DNA of 64,000 nucleotides from contig OZ026835.1 of the NCBI GenBank assembly GCA_964023205.1, positions 43,683,083-43,747,082 of the forward strand. Direction: 5' to 3'. The DNA comes from Lutraria lutraria. Its lineage: Eukaryota; Mollusca; Bivalvia; Venerida; Mactridae. Shown here piece after piece: positions 11,200 to 23,302 of this stretch. Every line of letters starts with the position of its first letter. Positions within the stretch are counted from its first letter, which is position 1. The notes beneath the pieces were generated by a model. It was not told where the DNA came from, did no database searches, and saw only the letters and a list, made by a program, of their open reading frames with translations. Made by a program: the position numbers and the translations under genes.

Positions 11200-13709
11200 G
11201 TGATTCATCGGGAAGTTTTATTCGATTAATTTAATGCTTATAACGTTTAACTTTTTCTTCGAGTTTGTCTTCATATATTACATTCTGCATAAGTTTAGTA
11301 TCCAAAGAGGCAGGTAAGCATTAGTTATCTTCGCGGAGCGCAGTGACATGTCGCATAAAATTCAAAATATGAACGATAACTGATTTAGTTTGTCTTAATT
11401 TCTGTACATATAGAAAAATAAGTGACGTATTTTCTCCATATCAGGTTCTAGGCACATTGTATGCCATATATTTTTCAAATGAAATGCGGGCTCATTGTAC
11501 GAGAAATTAGGACAAACTGTAATGTAGACTATATAATAATATGCTTATTGCTGTATTACTTTTGGTGATCAGATCGGACACATAAATCAAAGTACTGAAA
11601 GCACATGGAACGGGAACAACTGCATAGGGGGTGTAAAAAAGCGTTCGTAGTTATAGTCTGCATCAAAATTCATGCGCGAAGTATCGTCCGTTTTCCAAAA
11701 CCCACGCTACACAGAAATCAACTTTTGACTGCTTTGTAGTTACGAACATCAGCAGAACCTTCAGAGCTTTGATTAGACTATGGCATTCGTAGCATGTTAA
11801 ACAACACTCATTTATATTATAAATCATTGTTTGAAAAACGTTGTGACATTTTTCATACCATAACAATCATAAATTCTGTACGGAAATAATTTTTACATCT
11901 TTCTTTTTACCATGAGATTTATCGAAATGTTCCTTTTTCTTTGAAAATGGGTTAGTCCCATGGACTTCAATGCAAATTTAAAGGGAAGATAGCTCAAAAG
12001 GAATATCCCCAGTTTTAACGGTTAATAATTTTCAATTATGGAAACCTATTAAAAACAAATTTCCAAAATCTTTTCGCTCCATTTTCAGAAAAAATGTTGT
12101 TGAAGGAAGATGATTTGGGTGAAAAGCTTGCGTTTAATTTATTCTGAGCTAACAATTTGTCATGTGTTAGATAGATAATTTTTATGTGAGATCGCGGATT
12201 ACATCTCGAAACATGGTATTCATTTTAGAAGTCAACGTAAAGTCAAAGGCTAATGCAGAAATGATATATTCAAATGATATTTACATGGAAACCGCTCTAA
12301 TAGCGCCACCTAGCGGAGCGATATGTTTTTCGTTGATCCTGTATTGTTCCAATAACTATGTGTATTCAGTTAAAGATATGGTCACCGACTTCGTTTTCGC
12401 GTCAGAGAAACTTTCAAACCCCGAAAAGGTCGCGGTAAAATACAAACTCGACGTGACGTTATGATGATAAGAGTCGTTACTGACTTCAGTTGCCTTTCCC
12501 GGTGTTGATGTCTTCGATATTATTTAAAAGGCATTGGTGAATCAAGCAGAAATCTTGAAATTGTTGTTCACCAAATGCAAAACACTGATACGGTATAATA
12601 AGCTCACGACTTCTAGAATATAACGCGCTGTTTCACATGAATATTCAAAGATAACAAGACAATAGTGTTTATAATTGATCTCTTGATTATTAAAAAAACA
12701 CTAATGACTGTTCATGTAAATGTACACAATGACGTTAATGATGTCATTATATGGTTTAACGGTTACAGAAGCAACACGAACATGGCGAAGCAATGAAATG
12801 CAACAACGGAAAGTTTCAATGCGCTACTTTGGAAAGACTAAAAATATTGGAATTGTGACGAAGATCTGAGCATAAGCCCAATATGTGACAATGTGAGTTT
12901 TGTGAAGGAAGAATAGGACACAGAGTTTTTGAAGAATAGTTTCTAGCGAATCCACGTTCATAATGTGATACTACGCGCAAAAGCTTCATTTAAATGATAT
13001 TGCTCGCGAAACACAGCAGGGACTAGGTTCACTAGATTTCATATATAACGTACGTTTGTTTGTCCGGGGAAAATGTGTTGCCGACCGGCAAGAGACACTG
13101 TGGACGGGACCGCACATCTAGAATATTTGATGTAAACACAAAACTTGTTAATGTATGTTGACGCAAAATATATTATTAAAATTCATGTTAAATTACCAAC
13201 AACAGTTGTTCTGTTTGCTCCCCGTGAACCCTATCCCCACATTACAGTACATTTGCTTATATTAATGACATTGTTACGAGCGTGCTAAGGAATATTCAGG
13301 AACATGTTCCTCAGTAACATGTTAACACAAATAGTCCAGTACCAAAAAATACATGGAAACTGCTTACAAAACCAAGTCATGCCTTACATTATGAGAAGTG
13401 AAATGTTCAGTTAATTAGTTGATTTGATACTCTGATAAACATGGTATTCCAATGCCTGCTGCTCCAAGAGGACACGATGGTGTACCCCGAGTGTTACTAC
13501 CATCAAGTTTAGCCTAAAAGGATGCGCATGCTAAGTACACGGACGCCTGTAACCAGTCACATATTTGAAAACTAAGCCTGTCTTCTTTCTAGAATGTTTG
13601 GAAGCACTTAGTACCACAAGATGATGTGTGTTACATGAGCGAATTATTACGGAATAATGTAATAGATGCCCGCACTGAAGGCGACATTGTAAATACTTAA
13701 CAAGAAATA
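11200..13709. other. Long non-coding interval
   Basis: No gene recognised. A 92-codon plus-strand ORF (12186-12464) has no family resemblance that I can see. Positions about 11955-12070 share blocks (GACTTCAATGCAAATTTAA, ATGGAAACCTAT) with about 51337-51440, a diverged dispersed repeat. Confidence 0.4.
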
Positions 13710-13711
13710 TT

Positions 13712-13822
13712 GTTTCCGAAACCACTATCGTATTAAAAAAATACTATTTATACAGCTGTTTTCCTGCGGTCAAGTTATGCACACGTCATAAAATGACGTC
13801 ACGCGCTCTACATATTAATTAG
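13712..13822. repeat. Dispersed repeat family F fragment
   Basis: TTCCGAAACCACTATCGTAT followed by ACTATTTATACAGCTG and GACGTCACGCGCTCTACATA is closely matched at 25845-25962. A shorter related stretch, starting near 53170, is inverted. Part of the block reads like a promoter (TGACGTCA and TATA-like), but no gene follows. Confidence 0.55.
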
Positions 13823-13890
13823 TAACAAGGCCATGATGGTCCTTTATCGCTCACCGGATAAAAAGACTCTAAGGAAAATTATCATTAGCC
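13823..13890 (+). repeat. Family B head fragment
   Basis: AACAAGGCCATGATGGTCCT then TTATCGCTCACCGG matches the family B head. It is cut after about 68 bp where the family A copy begins. Confidence 0.65.
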
Positions 13891-14188
13891 TTTTTTAGCT
13901 CTTTTAGCTCACCTGATTCATCAAGTGAGCTTTTAGGCTCACCTGATTCATCAAGTGAGCTTTTAGGCTCACCTGATTCATCAAGTGAGCTTTTAGGATC
14001 GTTGAATGTCCGGAGTCCGTCGACAATTAGTTTGTTTACTATTTAGGATCCGCAGCTCTTAACGAATCTTGATTAAACTTGCTCACAATGTATATGGCCA
14101 CAATGTCTCGGCTAAGTTCGATTGTGGGCAAAATCTGCCAATAACTTCTAGAGTTATGGGCCCTTGAATTACAAAATTTGCTATATTT
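13891..14188 (+). repeat. Family A copy, left part, with triplicated end hairpin
   Basis: The terminal hairpin unit GCTCACCTGATTCATCAAGT GAGCTTTTAG occurs three times in a row (about 13905-13997). The usual family A core follows (GATTGTGGGCAAAATCTGCC). It is interrupted at 14188 by a DNA transposon and resumes at 16962. Confidence 0.85.
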
Positions 14189-14379
14189 CACCTATTCTCA
14201 CAAGATAGGCCCAACTTACATTGACCAAACATTGAAAATTGAACTTGCTCTGTATTAATATTTTATGATATAATTTTATGAACAAATATGTGTCTGACAT
14301 ATTGGCGAAGTTTCAGCACTCAGGCCCATTTAATAAGGAAATAACAGTCACTGAGGCAAATGAAGTACTTTTGCGAAAT

Positions 14380-16575
14380 GTAATCTACGTTACATTTACT
14401 TTAGAAAATTAAATGGTCATATAAAAGTTATTTTGAAATAAAAAATCTATGAAATTTATACCATAAGTCACTAAGATAGATAATTAATCACGATATTTTT
14501 ACAAGTTTTATACTTAGGTCTTTATAACAATGTACACCAAGCTTTAATTTGGTAGCTTATGTTGGTTTGTTTACCTCCTGAAAACACGTTTATCAATTAT
14601 TAAAGCTGCAAAAAACAAACTCATTCTTGTGTAGATTCAGTTGATTTTTTAAGTATAAGCACTTATTGTTAAGATAAGACAAATTTTGACTTCAAAATGT
14701 ATTTTGTATGAAGCATACAACCGTACAAATAAAAATGGGACTTAGTAACGTAGATTACAAAGGATGCACCTTTAACTGGACAACAACAGATGTTGAAAGT
14801 TTGAACTGTTCGGAGAGCATGTTCTGAATTTTATAAATTGCGCGTAATATACATTGTGAGTGATATCGAATTTAACCGCATGTGACTGAAAGTACTGAAT
14901 GATACTTGAAATCTCTTCTATGCCAATTATTTCATGTGCAAGACAGTAATGTTGTCATGTAAGACCCGTTTCTGCAAGTTCTCTTCTTCAATCTTTAACT
15001 TGTCTTTCTTACCAGGCAGTTGCCTACTGTTATGATCCCGTTTCAGGAATTCTGCAACTCTGTTTGCCATCTGCGTTCTTACCATTAACTATTTCATTTG
15101 ACAGGGAACTCTGTCACATTTCTTTGTGCCGTTGTAAGTTTATTTTTGGGTGATGTATCAAAATTTGGAAGCTTAACTAATAGCCTCGGGTCTGCCGCGG
15201 TAGAGGTTACACCATTATCATAATTGGCAACCATTATTTCTTCATCTGGATCACCATTAGACTTAGTTACTAGCTATTCAGACTTCTTAATTTGTTGATA
15301 TTTCTGGACATTTTTTCTCATCTTCTCTCCTCTAGTCCCTTTTTTGATAATTTCACTGTTTGAAATGGTTAATCTTGGTTCTTTTCCAATGTATTTTCTC
15401 CTTCATATGCCTTTTTTCCTTTCACGATAGTTTCGCTGTATTTCAGTCCGAGATTTACCCATATCATTTGAAACAATGAAACAGTAATCTACGTTACATT
15501 TTATTGTAATCAACGTTACCAATTTTAACAATAATTTTTATGCCTATAACATATTATTTCTTTCAGAAACAAGCATTGTGATCTTACTTTACCACCGGGT
15601 TATGATCTACAATAGAGGAACAAGTCAAATTTTAGGATAACATCTACTTAATAGTGTTAGAGATAACACAAGTTCATATTTTTGTAATCTACGTTACCAC
15701 CATTTGTATCACCTTTATAAAACCTAAGATAGTTTTGTATATCACTGATAACATGCCAAATATCTTCATAAATCAAATATAATCAAAACAAGCTCACAAA
15801 TTATTTTGGTAAGTGAAAATAGGAAACCAAAAAACAATGCTATGTTATTAACCTAGCGGACCTTGTCGCTAATATTTGCAACATTTGTATGAATTTATCG
15901 GTTAACACATCAAATTTGTTGACATTTAAGTTGTATATATTCATTTTTTTAAAAACCTATAATGAAAAAAATATTCACATTTCTTTCATTGTTTTGTTTT
16001 ACTGAAGACAACTTCAACTTTACTGTAGAGTTTTTTCTGTACCGATATTGCATATGCAAATGGAGGAAAATGAGGTAAATGTACAACAAAAGGCAAAAAC
16101 TGTGTTTATTTTCATATTGGTAGTTTATCTTAAGGAACCTATAAACTATTTAACCTAATATCAGGCATCTAAATCAAATAACGTGCCGAAATTGGAAAAC
16201 TATGGTAACGTTGATTACGTAACGTAAATTACATCTTGATTATTATGAGCTTGAAATTACTCACAAGCTGTTGAACTTTTACAAATAACAAACAATTTAG
16301 TGTTAAATCAATCTGATCTAAGTGATAAAAGTCAAATAAGAGCTCTCTATGCTATATTAATTGAGTATTAGCAGTAACGTAGATTACAGTCTTAACTTTA
16401 CTTTACAAAAACTAAATGCGCGTTTTTACTATAAACGCATTTAATGAAATGAGTTAATTTTTTTATCACGCATCGTTTGTACTATGTTTGCATATGTATT
16501 TGCTCATGTTTAAACAACTTAAAACATGTATAATATTAATATTTTTCTCAGTGCAAACTGTGTAACGTAGATTAC
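14380..16575. repeat. Nine copies of the 14-bp motif GTAATCTACGTTAC
   Basis: Forward copies start at 14380, 15484, 15506 (one change) and 15684. Reverse-complement copies (GTAACGTAGATTAC) start at 14745, 16205 (one change), 16219 (one change), 16374 and 16562. The 16205 and 16219 copies abut exactly. All lie inside the transposon, mostly forward on the left and inverted on the right. That arrangement suits subterminal transposase-binding sites. Confidence 0.85.
14950..15462 (-). pseudogene. Decayed transposon protein (MGKS...EIQRNYRERKK type)
   Basis: On the minus strand from 15462 the frame reads MGKSRTEIQRNYRERKK, then an in-frame TGA. It continues in the same frame with a basic stretch (KGTRGEKMRKNVQKYQQ) to TAG near 15274. 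Beyond that stop the same frame continues with a segment containing ADPRLLVKLPNF and ends at another stop. The basic opening resembles the N-termini of uncharacterised transposon-encoded proteins in cnidarians and molluscs. That resemblance is from memory and is not a database result. It could be the remains of the element's own gene. Confidence 0.4.
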
Positions 16576-16961
16576 ATTGGTTTTGGCGACATGTCCGTTT
16601 TGTTTCAAACGAACAAATACAAAGAGCTTAACTTAGATTTTGCTTTTTATTGTAAACTTTAATACGTCATTGAACATATAATGAAAAAATATGTTCATTT
16701 TGTCATAATATGATGCAGTAGATGTGTGTTTAACTATGTTACCCTTGATGGCGACAGCGTATTTTTATTGAAAATTGATAGTTTTCTGTCTTTCTCTTTA
16801 TAAAACACCACTAAATTACAGCTAATTTTTTTACGATTTAAATGTAGATACCATGCAAAGTTGATAAAATAACAAAACACATCAATATCATTGCATATGT
16901 GTCCAATATGGTTTAGCGACACTCAAATTTCAAACTTGGGCCTATCTTGTGAGAACAGGTG

Positions 16962-17510
16962 ATTTAGCTTGTTTACACTCTAGCGCCTTCATTTATTCAC
17001 CAATCCTAATCATTTTCAGTAAATGTGTATAACCAAAAGATCTTGGACAAGTTCGATTATGGGCGGAATCGGACTAGAACTTCAAGAGTTATGGGCCCTT
17101 GAATTTCAAAATTTGCTATATTTGAGTTTGTTTACACTCTAGCGCCTTCATTTATTCACCGATTCTTATAATATTTTCAGTAAATGAGTATTACCAAAAG
17201 ATCTTGGGACAGTTTTGATTATGGGCGGAATTGGACCTCATCTTCAAGAGTTATCGGCCCTTGACTTAGAACATTTGCTAAAATTTAGCTTGTTTACACT
17301 CTAGCGCCTTCATTTATTCACCGATCCTAATCATATTTACAATCTTACGGTTTTGGACAATTTCAGTTATGGATGGAATCGGACCAGAACTTCAAGAGTT
17401 ATGGGCCCTTGTATTAGACAATTTGCTACGTTTTAGCTTGTTTAACAGTATTATACCTTCATTGTTGGTTTTGATCTCAAAATCTACATAAAAATGGGTT
17501 ATACGTGTTG
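16962..17510 (+). repeat. Family A copy, right part
   Basis: Resumes exactly where 14188 stopped (ATTTAGCTTGTTTACACTCT) and continues through four core monomers. It decays near 17510, where a family B fragment follows. Confidence 0.8.
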
Positions 17511-17574
17511 GAAACTATCCCTTGATGATCCCTTTTCAAATTGGTTTAAAAATGAAATTTCATTAAAAAGCTTT

Positions 17575-17860
17575 AAAAAAGGTATTGTCCAAAACCACAA
17601 GGCCTAGAGCTGATATATTTGGTATGTAGCATTGTCATTTGACCTCTACCAAGTTAGTTGAAATTATTGCCCTAGGGTTAAAAGTGGCCCCGCACTAAGA
17701 GTTACTTGATAAGTTTGTTCAAAATATGGCCCTTGGGTAAAAATTGGTCCAGACTTCAGGTCACTTGGTTTTTACATGGACTCGTGTAGAATTTCTTTTA
17801 ACAATTTTCTTCTACAAACGTCATTTTTTCCTGGTCAGCATTTACAGGGCCCTCTTCTTT
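17575..17860 (-). repeat. Family B fragment, inverted
   Basis: Contains CCACAAGGCCTAGAGCTGAT, ACCTCTACCAAGTTAGTTGA and a degraded head with ACAGGGCCCTCTTCTTTT. Truncated and non-coding. Confidence 0.7.
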
Positions 17861-17959
17861 TGGCGTACTTGCTGTTTTTTAACGACAGGGCTATCATGGG
17901 ATTATCTGCCGTCGGTCAAAATTGACAAATTCACCCGGGAAACGCAATGTATGTACTAA

Positions 17960-18110
17960 GGCGTGAGATGCATTAGTTACATATACAGTGGTTAGATTTA
18001 ACCAATTTGGTTAGTTAGTTAGTTAACGTTAATACAGGTCACCAGCCATTAGAGTTAGTTAGCCAAAATGGTTAGACTTAATTAACCCTGGGTTAAATAT
18101 TGGTAGAACT
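17960..18110. repeat. GTTAG-rich palindromic stretch
   Basis: Short repeats of GGTTAG and GTTAGTTAGTTAG alternate with complementary TTAACC. They form several small palindromes (GGTTAGATTTAACC). It may be a degenerate MITE end. There is no further evidence. Confidence 0.3.
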
Positions 18111-18193
18111 GGGTGCAGATGATTACTTTGAAACAATGTATTTTTGTAAACAAATGGCGATACATAGGATTCGCCGAAGCTGAATGTTGTATC

Positions 18194-18373
18194 TTAATGA
18201 AATAAAAAGTCTCCATCTTTAAATTTTACGAGGTTTAGTTCGTCAATGATTTCTTGACTACCAGCAACTATTTTCAAGTCAGGATGAGAAGCTATGTATT
18301 GAGCAATTAAACTTTTGTTCCGAAATTTAACCAAGAATATTTTAGTTGTAGGTATCTTGTACTTGGGAATATG
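18194..18373 (-). CDS. Unrecognised C-terminal coding-like fragment
   Basis: A stop-free minus-strand frame of about 58 codons ends in TAA at 18194-18196, with an AATAAA-like context just upstream of the stop on the opposite strand. The peptide has ordinary protein character (it contains IAQYIASHPDLKIVAG and ends KDGDFLFH), but it has no start codon and no family I recognise. It could be a terminal exon or part of the nearby pogo-like relic. Confidence 0.2.
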   Translation of the reverse strand, partial: HIPKYKIPTTKIFLVKFRNKSLIAQYIASHPDLKIVAGSQEIIDELNLVKFKDGDFLFH

Positions 18374-18933
18374 TCATATATTCGTTCGGTGTACCTTCAG
18401 AATCAACCACAATACTAGTAAGCAATGCAAATACTTGTAACTATGTGTTCGTCTTTTATATGTGATGTTATATTCAGTACTCGATATGGGATAATGATAG
18501 ACCAAGGGGAATCACGCGAAACATGAGTAAAGATAGTGAAATATTCAGGACACGACAGAGAAACTGATTAATTACAAAGTGCAATCAGGGCGTAATTCAA
18601 AAAGTAAAACGAAATTGCAATTAGCCATTGACGCGCTTGATATTTTGCTCACTTACGAATTCCCAATCTTAAGAATTTTCGTTTTACATTTTCGACAATC
18701 AATTGTCGAGGTGAAACGTTTTGATTATAATATTGCTGGCATCAGCATTCTGTACAATAAATAATCGTCTTATTGGAGATTACCATCAATCATTTTCTAC
18801 GATATGCATTTGCGAAGAAAACAAATAACACGCAAGGTTGAATGACTGTTCATTGGATTAAAACATGCTTCTTTTATCTTTCTTCCAAACCATTAAGTTA
18901 AAAGCCAGATTGTAGATTTTCTTATTTCATAGC

Positions 18934-19190
18934 TTAATGATAAAACTTTGCATGAAATATCGCAAATATGGTAACCAGTATTGAGGCAGTCTCTCGAATT
19001 AGTTTGTGGCAGGCATTATCGAACATATGTTGAAATGGACCATAACATGCTAAATCAAGTGGTTGAAGGAGTGTGTGCAAGTAAAATAAACAACACAATG
19101 TAATGATTCTTAGCCCAGTCTGTAAGGATGACAGATATATAAGATCGGTGACCATATAATAAGAGTAGAACTAGAACCTTTGCATGCATT
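18934..19190 (-). pseudogene. pogo/Tigger-like DDE transposase fragment
   Basis: The minus-strand peptide contains LQPLDLACYGPFQHMFDNAC, then HKLIRE. This matches the conserved LQPLDVxxFGPLK region of pogo-type DDE_1 transposases. An upstream piece in another frame (IVLF, then a LAHTPSTT segment) corresponds to the preceding PAHTSH motif, so a frameshift separates the two. Only about 80 codons of the catalytic domain survive. No terminal repeats were found. Confidence in the family is fair; the copy is dead. Confidence 0.6.
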
Positions 19191-19216
19191 CTGTCTCCCT
19201 AGTCAGTCATTCCATA

Positions 19217-20342
19217 AACAAGAGGGCCAAGATGGCCCTATATCGCTCACATGACAATCACTGTTCACTCATTAAAACATTGTTTTGAACCGGTGACCTG
19301 GTTTTTGACCCCAGACGACCTATGTTCGAATTTGTCTTACATATCATTAAGACAAACAGTCTGACTGGGTTTGGTGAATATACGATCAAAATTTGACATC
19401 TACAGTGTTAATAAGGTTTTCCTAAGATTTGACATTGTGACCTGGTTTTTGACCCTAGATGACCCATATTTGAACTTGTCCTTAATATTATTAAGACAAA
19501 CAATCTGACAAGGGTTGGCCAAGATCCAATTAAAACCATGATATTTAGAGCTTTTAGAAGATTTTTACCTAAGATTTGACCTTGTGACCCAGTTTTTGAA
19601 CCCGGCTGACCCATGTTCATCCTTCACCCACATATCAATGAGGCAAACATTTTGACAAGGTTTGGTGAAGATCCAATTAAAACTGTGACATCTACAGTGT
19701 TAACAAAGTTTTCCTAAGATTTGACCTGGTGACCTAGTTATTGACCCCAGATGACCCATATTTATACTTGACCGTTATATCATTAAAACAAACGATTTGA
19801 CAAAGTTTGATGAAGATCCAATAATAACTGTGAAATATACAGTGTTAACATGGTTTTTCATAAGATTTGACCTAGCGACCTAGTTTTTGACCCAAGATGA
19901 CCCATGTTCTAACTCGTCCAAGATATTATGAAGACAAACATTATGACAAGTTTCATGATCATCCAATCAAAACAGTGACTTCTAGAGTGTTCACAAGGTT
20001 TTCCAGCAATTTGCCCTAGTGGCCTAATTTTACTACAGAAATGACCCATTATCAAACTTGACCTACATATTATTAAAATAAACATTCTGACAAAGTTTCA
20101 TGAAGATCCAGTCAAAACAGTGATTTCTAAAGTGTTCACAAGGTTTTCCCTTATTTGGCCCTGGTGACCTAGTTTTTGACCCCAAATGGCCCAATATCGA
20201 ACTCGTCCGAGATTTTGTTAATATTAACGTTCTTACCCAGTTTTGCTAAAATTGAGCCAAAAATGTGGCCCCTAGTGTGGTCACAACATAAAGTTTCACG
20301 ACGCACGACGCCGGACGGAGAGTGATCCAAATAGCTAAAAAC
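19217..20342 (-). repeat. Dispersed repeat family C copy, inverted
   Basis: Head AAACAAGAGGGCCAAGATGG, then about seven monomers with TTTGACCTGGTGACCTAGTT and GACAAACATTTTGACAAGGT. It closes with GACGCCGGACGGAGAGTGAT CCAAATAGCTAAAA. The head is shared with families A and B although the core is different. Confidence 0.85.
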
Positions 20343-22320
20343 GTACATTTGCTGTTAGGAAAGAATAAAAATGACAACACGAATTACTTTGTTCATTTGT
20401 TGTTTAATTCACCACACAAATGCTTATAAAGTCATATTTACGTCAAAGGTTTTATTGTTCTATGTGTATTTAGAACAAATGTGTGCATTTTATGATGGTG
20501 ACTCAAAGCAACATAATTTCCGTTACATTAATTCTTTTTTGCTATATCTAAATAAAATTTAAACATACGAGATAAAATTAATATTAATGTTGTTTTAATG
20601 AATATTCATGAAAAGAATTAAGATATCATGTAACTGTCCAGAATATGCCACATATTTTACAGAAAATAAAATTCACATGCTTTCGATGCGAACCGGCTCT
20701 CGTGATACTTCGTTGGCCTCATACCAGTGGATATAGTATTAAAAGAGAACAGCTATTCGGTAGCCCGAATGGTCGTGCTCTTGAAAATGCAGCCGAAACT
20801 CTTTATATCAAAGGACTTAGGAAAAATTGTTCGATCTAAATGAACTTCGATGTATAAATTATTAAGAGAAATTCGCTGTGTTTATTACATTTTGGAGCGA
20901 TCGTCGGTGTGTTGTAATAATCATTTAATCGTGTTATATATGATACGGAACACGGTATTTATACGTTTCGATGTATTTATTTTAGCAACATGTCGCAAAT
21001 AAACAAAACATTATAAACATATTCACACAGACTAATTTTATAATCGCGAGCGTGGACACTGACTTGTTTACGCAATTGTCATTAATTAAATATCGATTTC
21101 GGAGCTCAATACAAAAAATGCCCGATCAGGTGAGAAATGATGACTTAATTGGTTCGACATAGACGGTCACTTTATGGTTCGATATAGATGGTCACTTTGC
21201 AGTTGAAAATCTATGTTTGGGACCGTTATACCAGGTTTTTACGACAACGTACCCTCAGACAACGGAGTATATTATTTTTGGAGACTTTATTTAAATATTT
21301 TAAATGCATTCCAGCAGATATTGCAACGTCTGATACATCGAGGTGATAGTTTCCCCTGATTTTAATTTTAGGGTGGAAACAAGGACTACATATAGAGTAC
21401 CTCGTGAACTGTAGAACCATATGACCAGATTCATGAAACATCAACGGCTTGTATTTTTTGATGGAGTAGATGATCACTTTAGTTTCGGGATCAGTTAAGT
21501 CAAAATAACAAATTCGTTTGATCTGAAACTTCAAAAATGTTACATAGGCCACATTCTAGTATTGAATTGCCGGATGCGATTTTGCGCCGTACAAACATTT
21601 AACTTGTATGAATATGGGACTTTAAGCTATACTGTCTAATGCTTTATATTTCAATCACGTCCCCGAAGACAATGCGCAATTATTCTATGCCTTTCTTCAG
21701 TATATTCATACACTTATTATGGTTTCTTAATCGAATACTTTCCCAAGACGACATTGCAGTCAATCAGTGAACTCGAGCTCATTCACCATTTTTATGACAT
21801 TTTGCAAAGTAAGCATATTTTCATTTGCCTTTTGATCGTGAAACACAATTACGGCATGAAAATAACAGGAAAATGTTTGTATAATATTAACTGTTGATGT
21901 TGCAGTTCAATGATCCTATCTAAAATGTCTCCCTGCGTAAATTCATTACAGCAACATTTTTAACAGCGTGAACCTCTAACTAACGAATAACATTGAGAAA
22001 ATTAATGCATTAGCACACATTGTTTCGTGTTTACGGGTAACGTTTGGTAAATTAGCAGTGACATTTGTCCAATACTAATAAAGGAATTAGTCTTTTTAAA
22101 AGTAAACACTGAAATGGACTGTAGTTGAATGCACTATCTACACTGTTGCTAGATAATTTCAGTAAGCATGAAGTACACTGTGTGATCTAGACAGAACCTC
22201 ACATACTTGCTAATTAAGTCAAGAGTTGATATCGTAGAAATTAGGTGCGTCAATAATGTGAAACTTGTCTTGGTGGAATCATGCAATAGGACGTATGCAT
22301 AGTTGATGAAATACAAAACT
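20343..22320. other. Non-coding interval with one unexplained ORF
   Basis: No known gene recognised. A 108-codon minus-strand ORF (21226-21552) is the longest frame. Its product has no family resemblance that I can see, and no splice or promoter context supports it. Two near-identical short blocks (GGTTCGACATAGACGGTCAC and GGTTCGATATAGATGGTCAC) sit at about 21151 and 21177. Confidence 0.35.
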
Positions 22321-23302
22321 AAACAAGAGCTCCGCGATCGGAGACATATGGCCCCCAAACAGGGCCTTGACACAGAGTTATCGCTCAAACGATTTTCACA
22401 CTCCATGGCACAGTGACCTTGACCTAGTGACCCCAATTTCAAAAGGGGTCATCTACTGTCCAAGGCCAATGCACCTGCAAAGTATCAGACCCGTCAGTCA
22501 ATCCGTTGAGAAGTTGTCGATGGGAAACGTTTTTCACACTCCATGTCACAGTGGCCTTGACCTTTGACCTAGTGACCCCAATTTCAATAGGGGTCACCAA
22601 GTGTCCGAGGCCAATGCACCTGTGAAGTATAAGGCCAATCAGTCAATCCGTTGAGAAGTTGTCGATGGGAAACGTTTTTCACACTCCATGTCACAGTGGC
22701 CTTGACCTTTGACCTAGTGACCCCAATTTCAATAGGGGTCACCAAGTGTCCGAGGCCAATGCACCTGTGAAGTATAAGGCCAATCAGTCAATCCGTTGAG
22801 AAGTTGTCGATCGGAAACGATTTTCACACTCCATGTCACAGTGACCTTTGACCTAGTGACCCAATTTCAGTAGGGGTCACCTAGTGTCCAAGGCCAATGC
22901 ACCTGCAAAATAGCAGGCCCATCAGTCAATCCGTTGACAAGTTATCGATCGGAAACGATTTTCACACTCAATGTCACAGTGACTTTGACCTAGTGACCCG
23001 AATTTCAATAGGGGTCAACTACTGTCCAAGGCCAATGCACCTGCGAAGTATCAGACCAATCGGTCAATCCGTTGACGAGTTATCGATCGGAAACGATTTT
23101 CACACTCAATGTCAGTGACTTTGACCTAGTGACCCCAATTTCAATAGGGGTCATCTACTGTCCAGGGCCAATGTACCTGCGAAGTATCAGGCCCATCGGT
23201 CAATCCGTTGACGAGTTATCCATCGGAAACTAACTGGTCTACCGACAGACAGACCGACAGGCTAGCAAAACAATATACCCCCTCTTTTTCGAAGGGGGGC
23301 AT
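22321..23302 (+). repeat. Tandem repeat family D (about 140-bp monomers)
   Basis: Starts AAACAAGAGCTCCGCGATCG with a GGCCCCCAAACAGGGCC palindrome and ends TACCCCCTCTTTTTCGAAGG GGGGC. In between are about six monomers, each with TTTTCACACTCCATGTCACA, TTGACCTAGTGACCCCAATT, TCAATAGGGGTCA and GTCAATCCGTTGA. The second and third monomers (about 22531 and 22674, 143 bp apart) are almost identical. This repeat type is, to my knowledge, widespread in bivalves. The short ORFs inside it are artefacts of the repeat. Confidence 0.85.

Larger units (their letters stand above)
14189..16961. mobile_element. 2.77-kb DNA transposon with CACC ends, non-autonomous (Chapaev/CACTA-like?)
   Basis: The left end CACCTATTCTCACAAGATAG and the right end, reading inward, CACCTGTTCTCACAAGATAG form 29-bp terminal inverted repeats with two mismatches. 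ATTT is duplicated on both sides (14185-14188 and 16962-16965) relative to intact family A copies (CTATATTTAGC), which proves insertion. The 4-bp duplication and CAC termini are characters of the Chapaev/CACTA (CMC) group. That placement is inference. The interior holds nine copies of a 14-bp motif and a decayed ORF at 15274-15462. No intact transposase is present. Confidence 0.85.

Noticed and set aside
22367..23118. Two 66-73-codon ORFs with similar sequences
   Set aside because: They are translations of neighbouring family D monomers.
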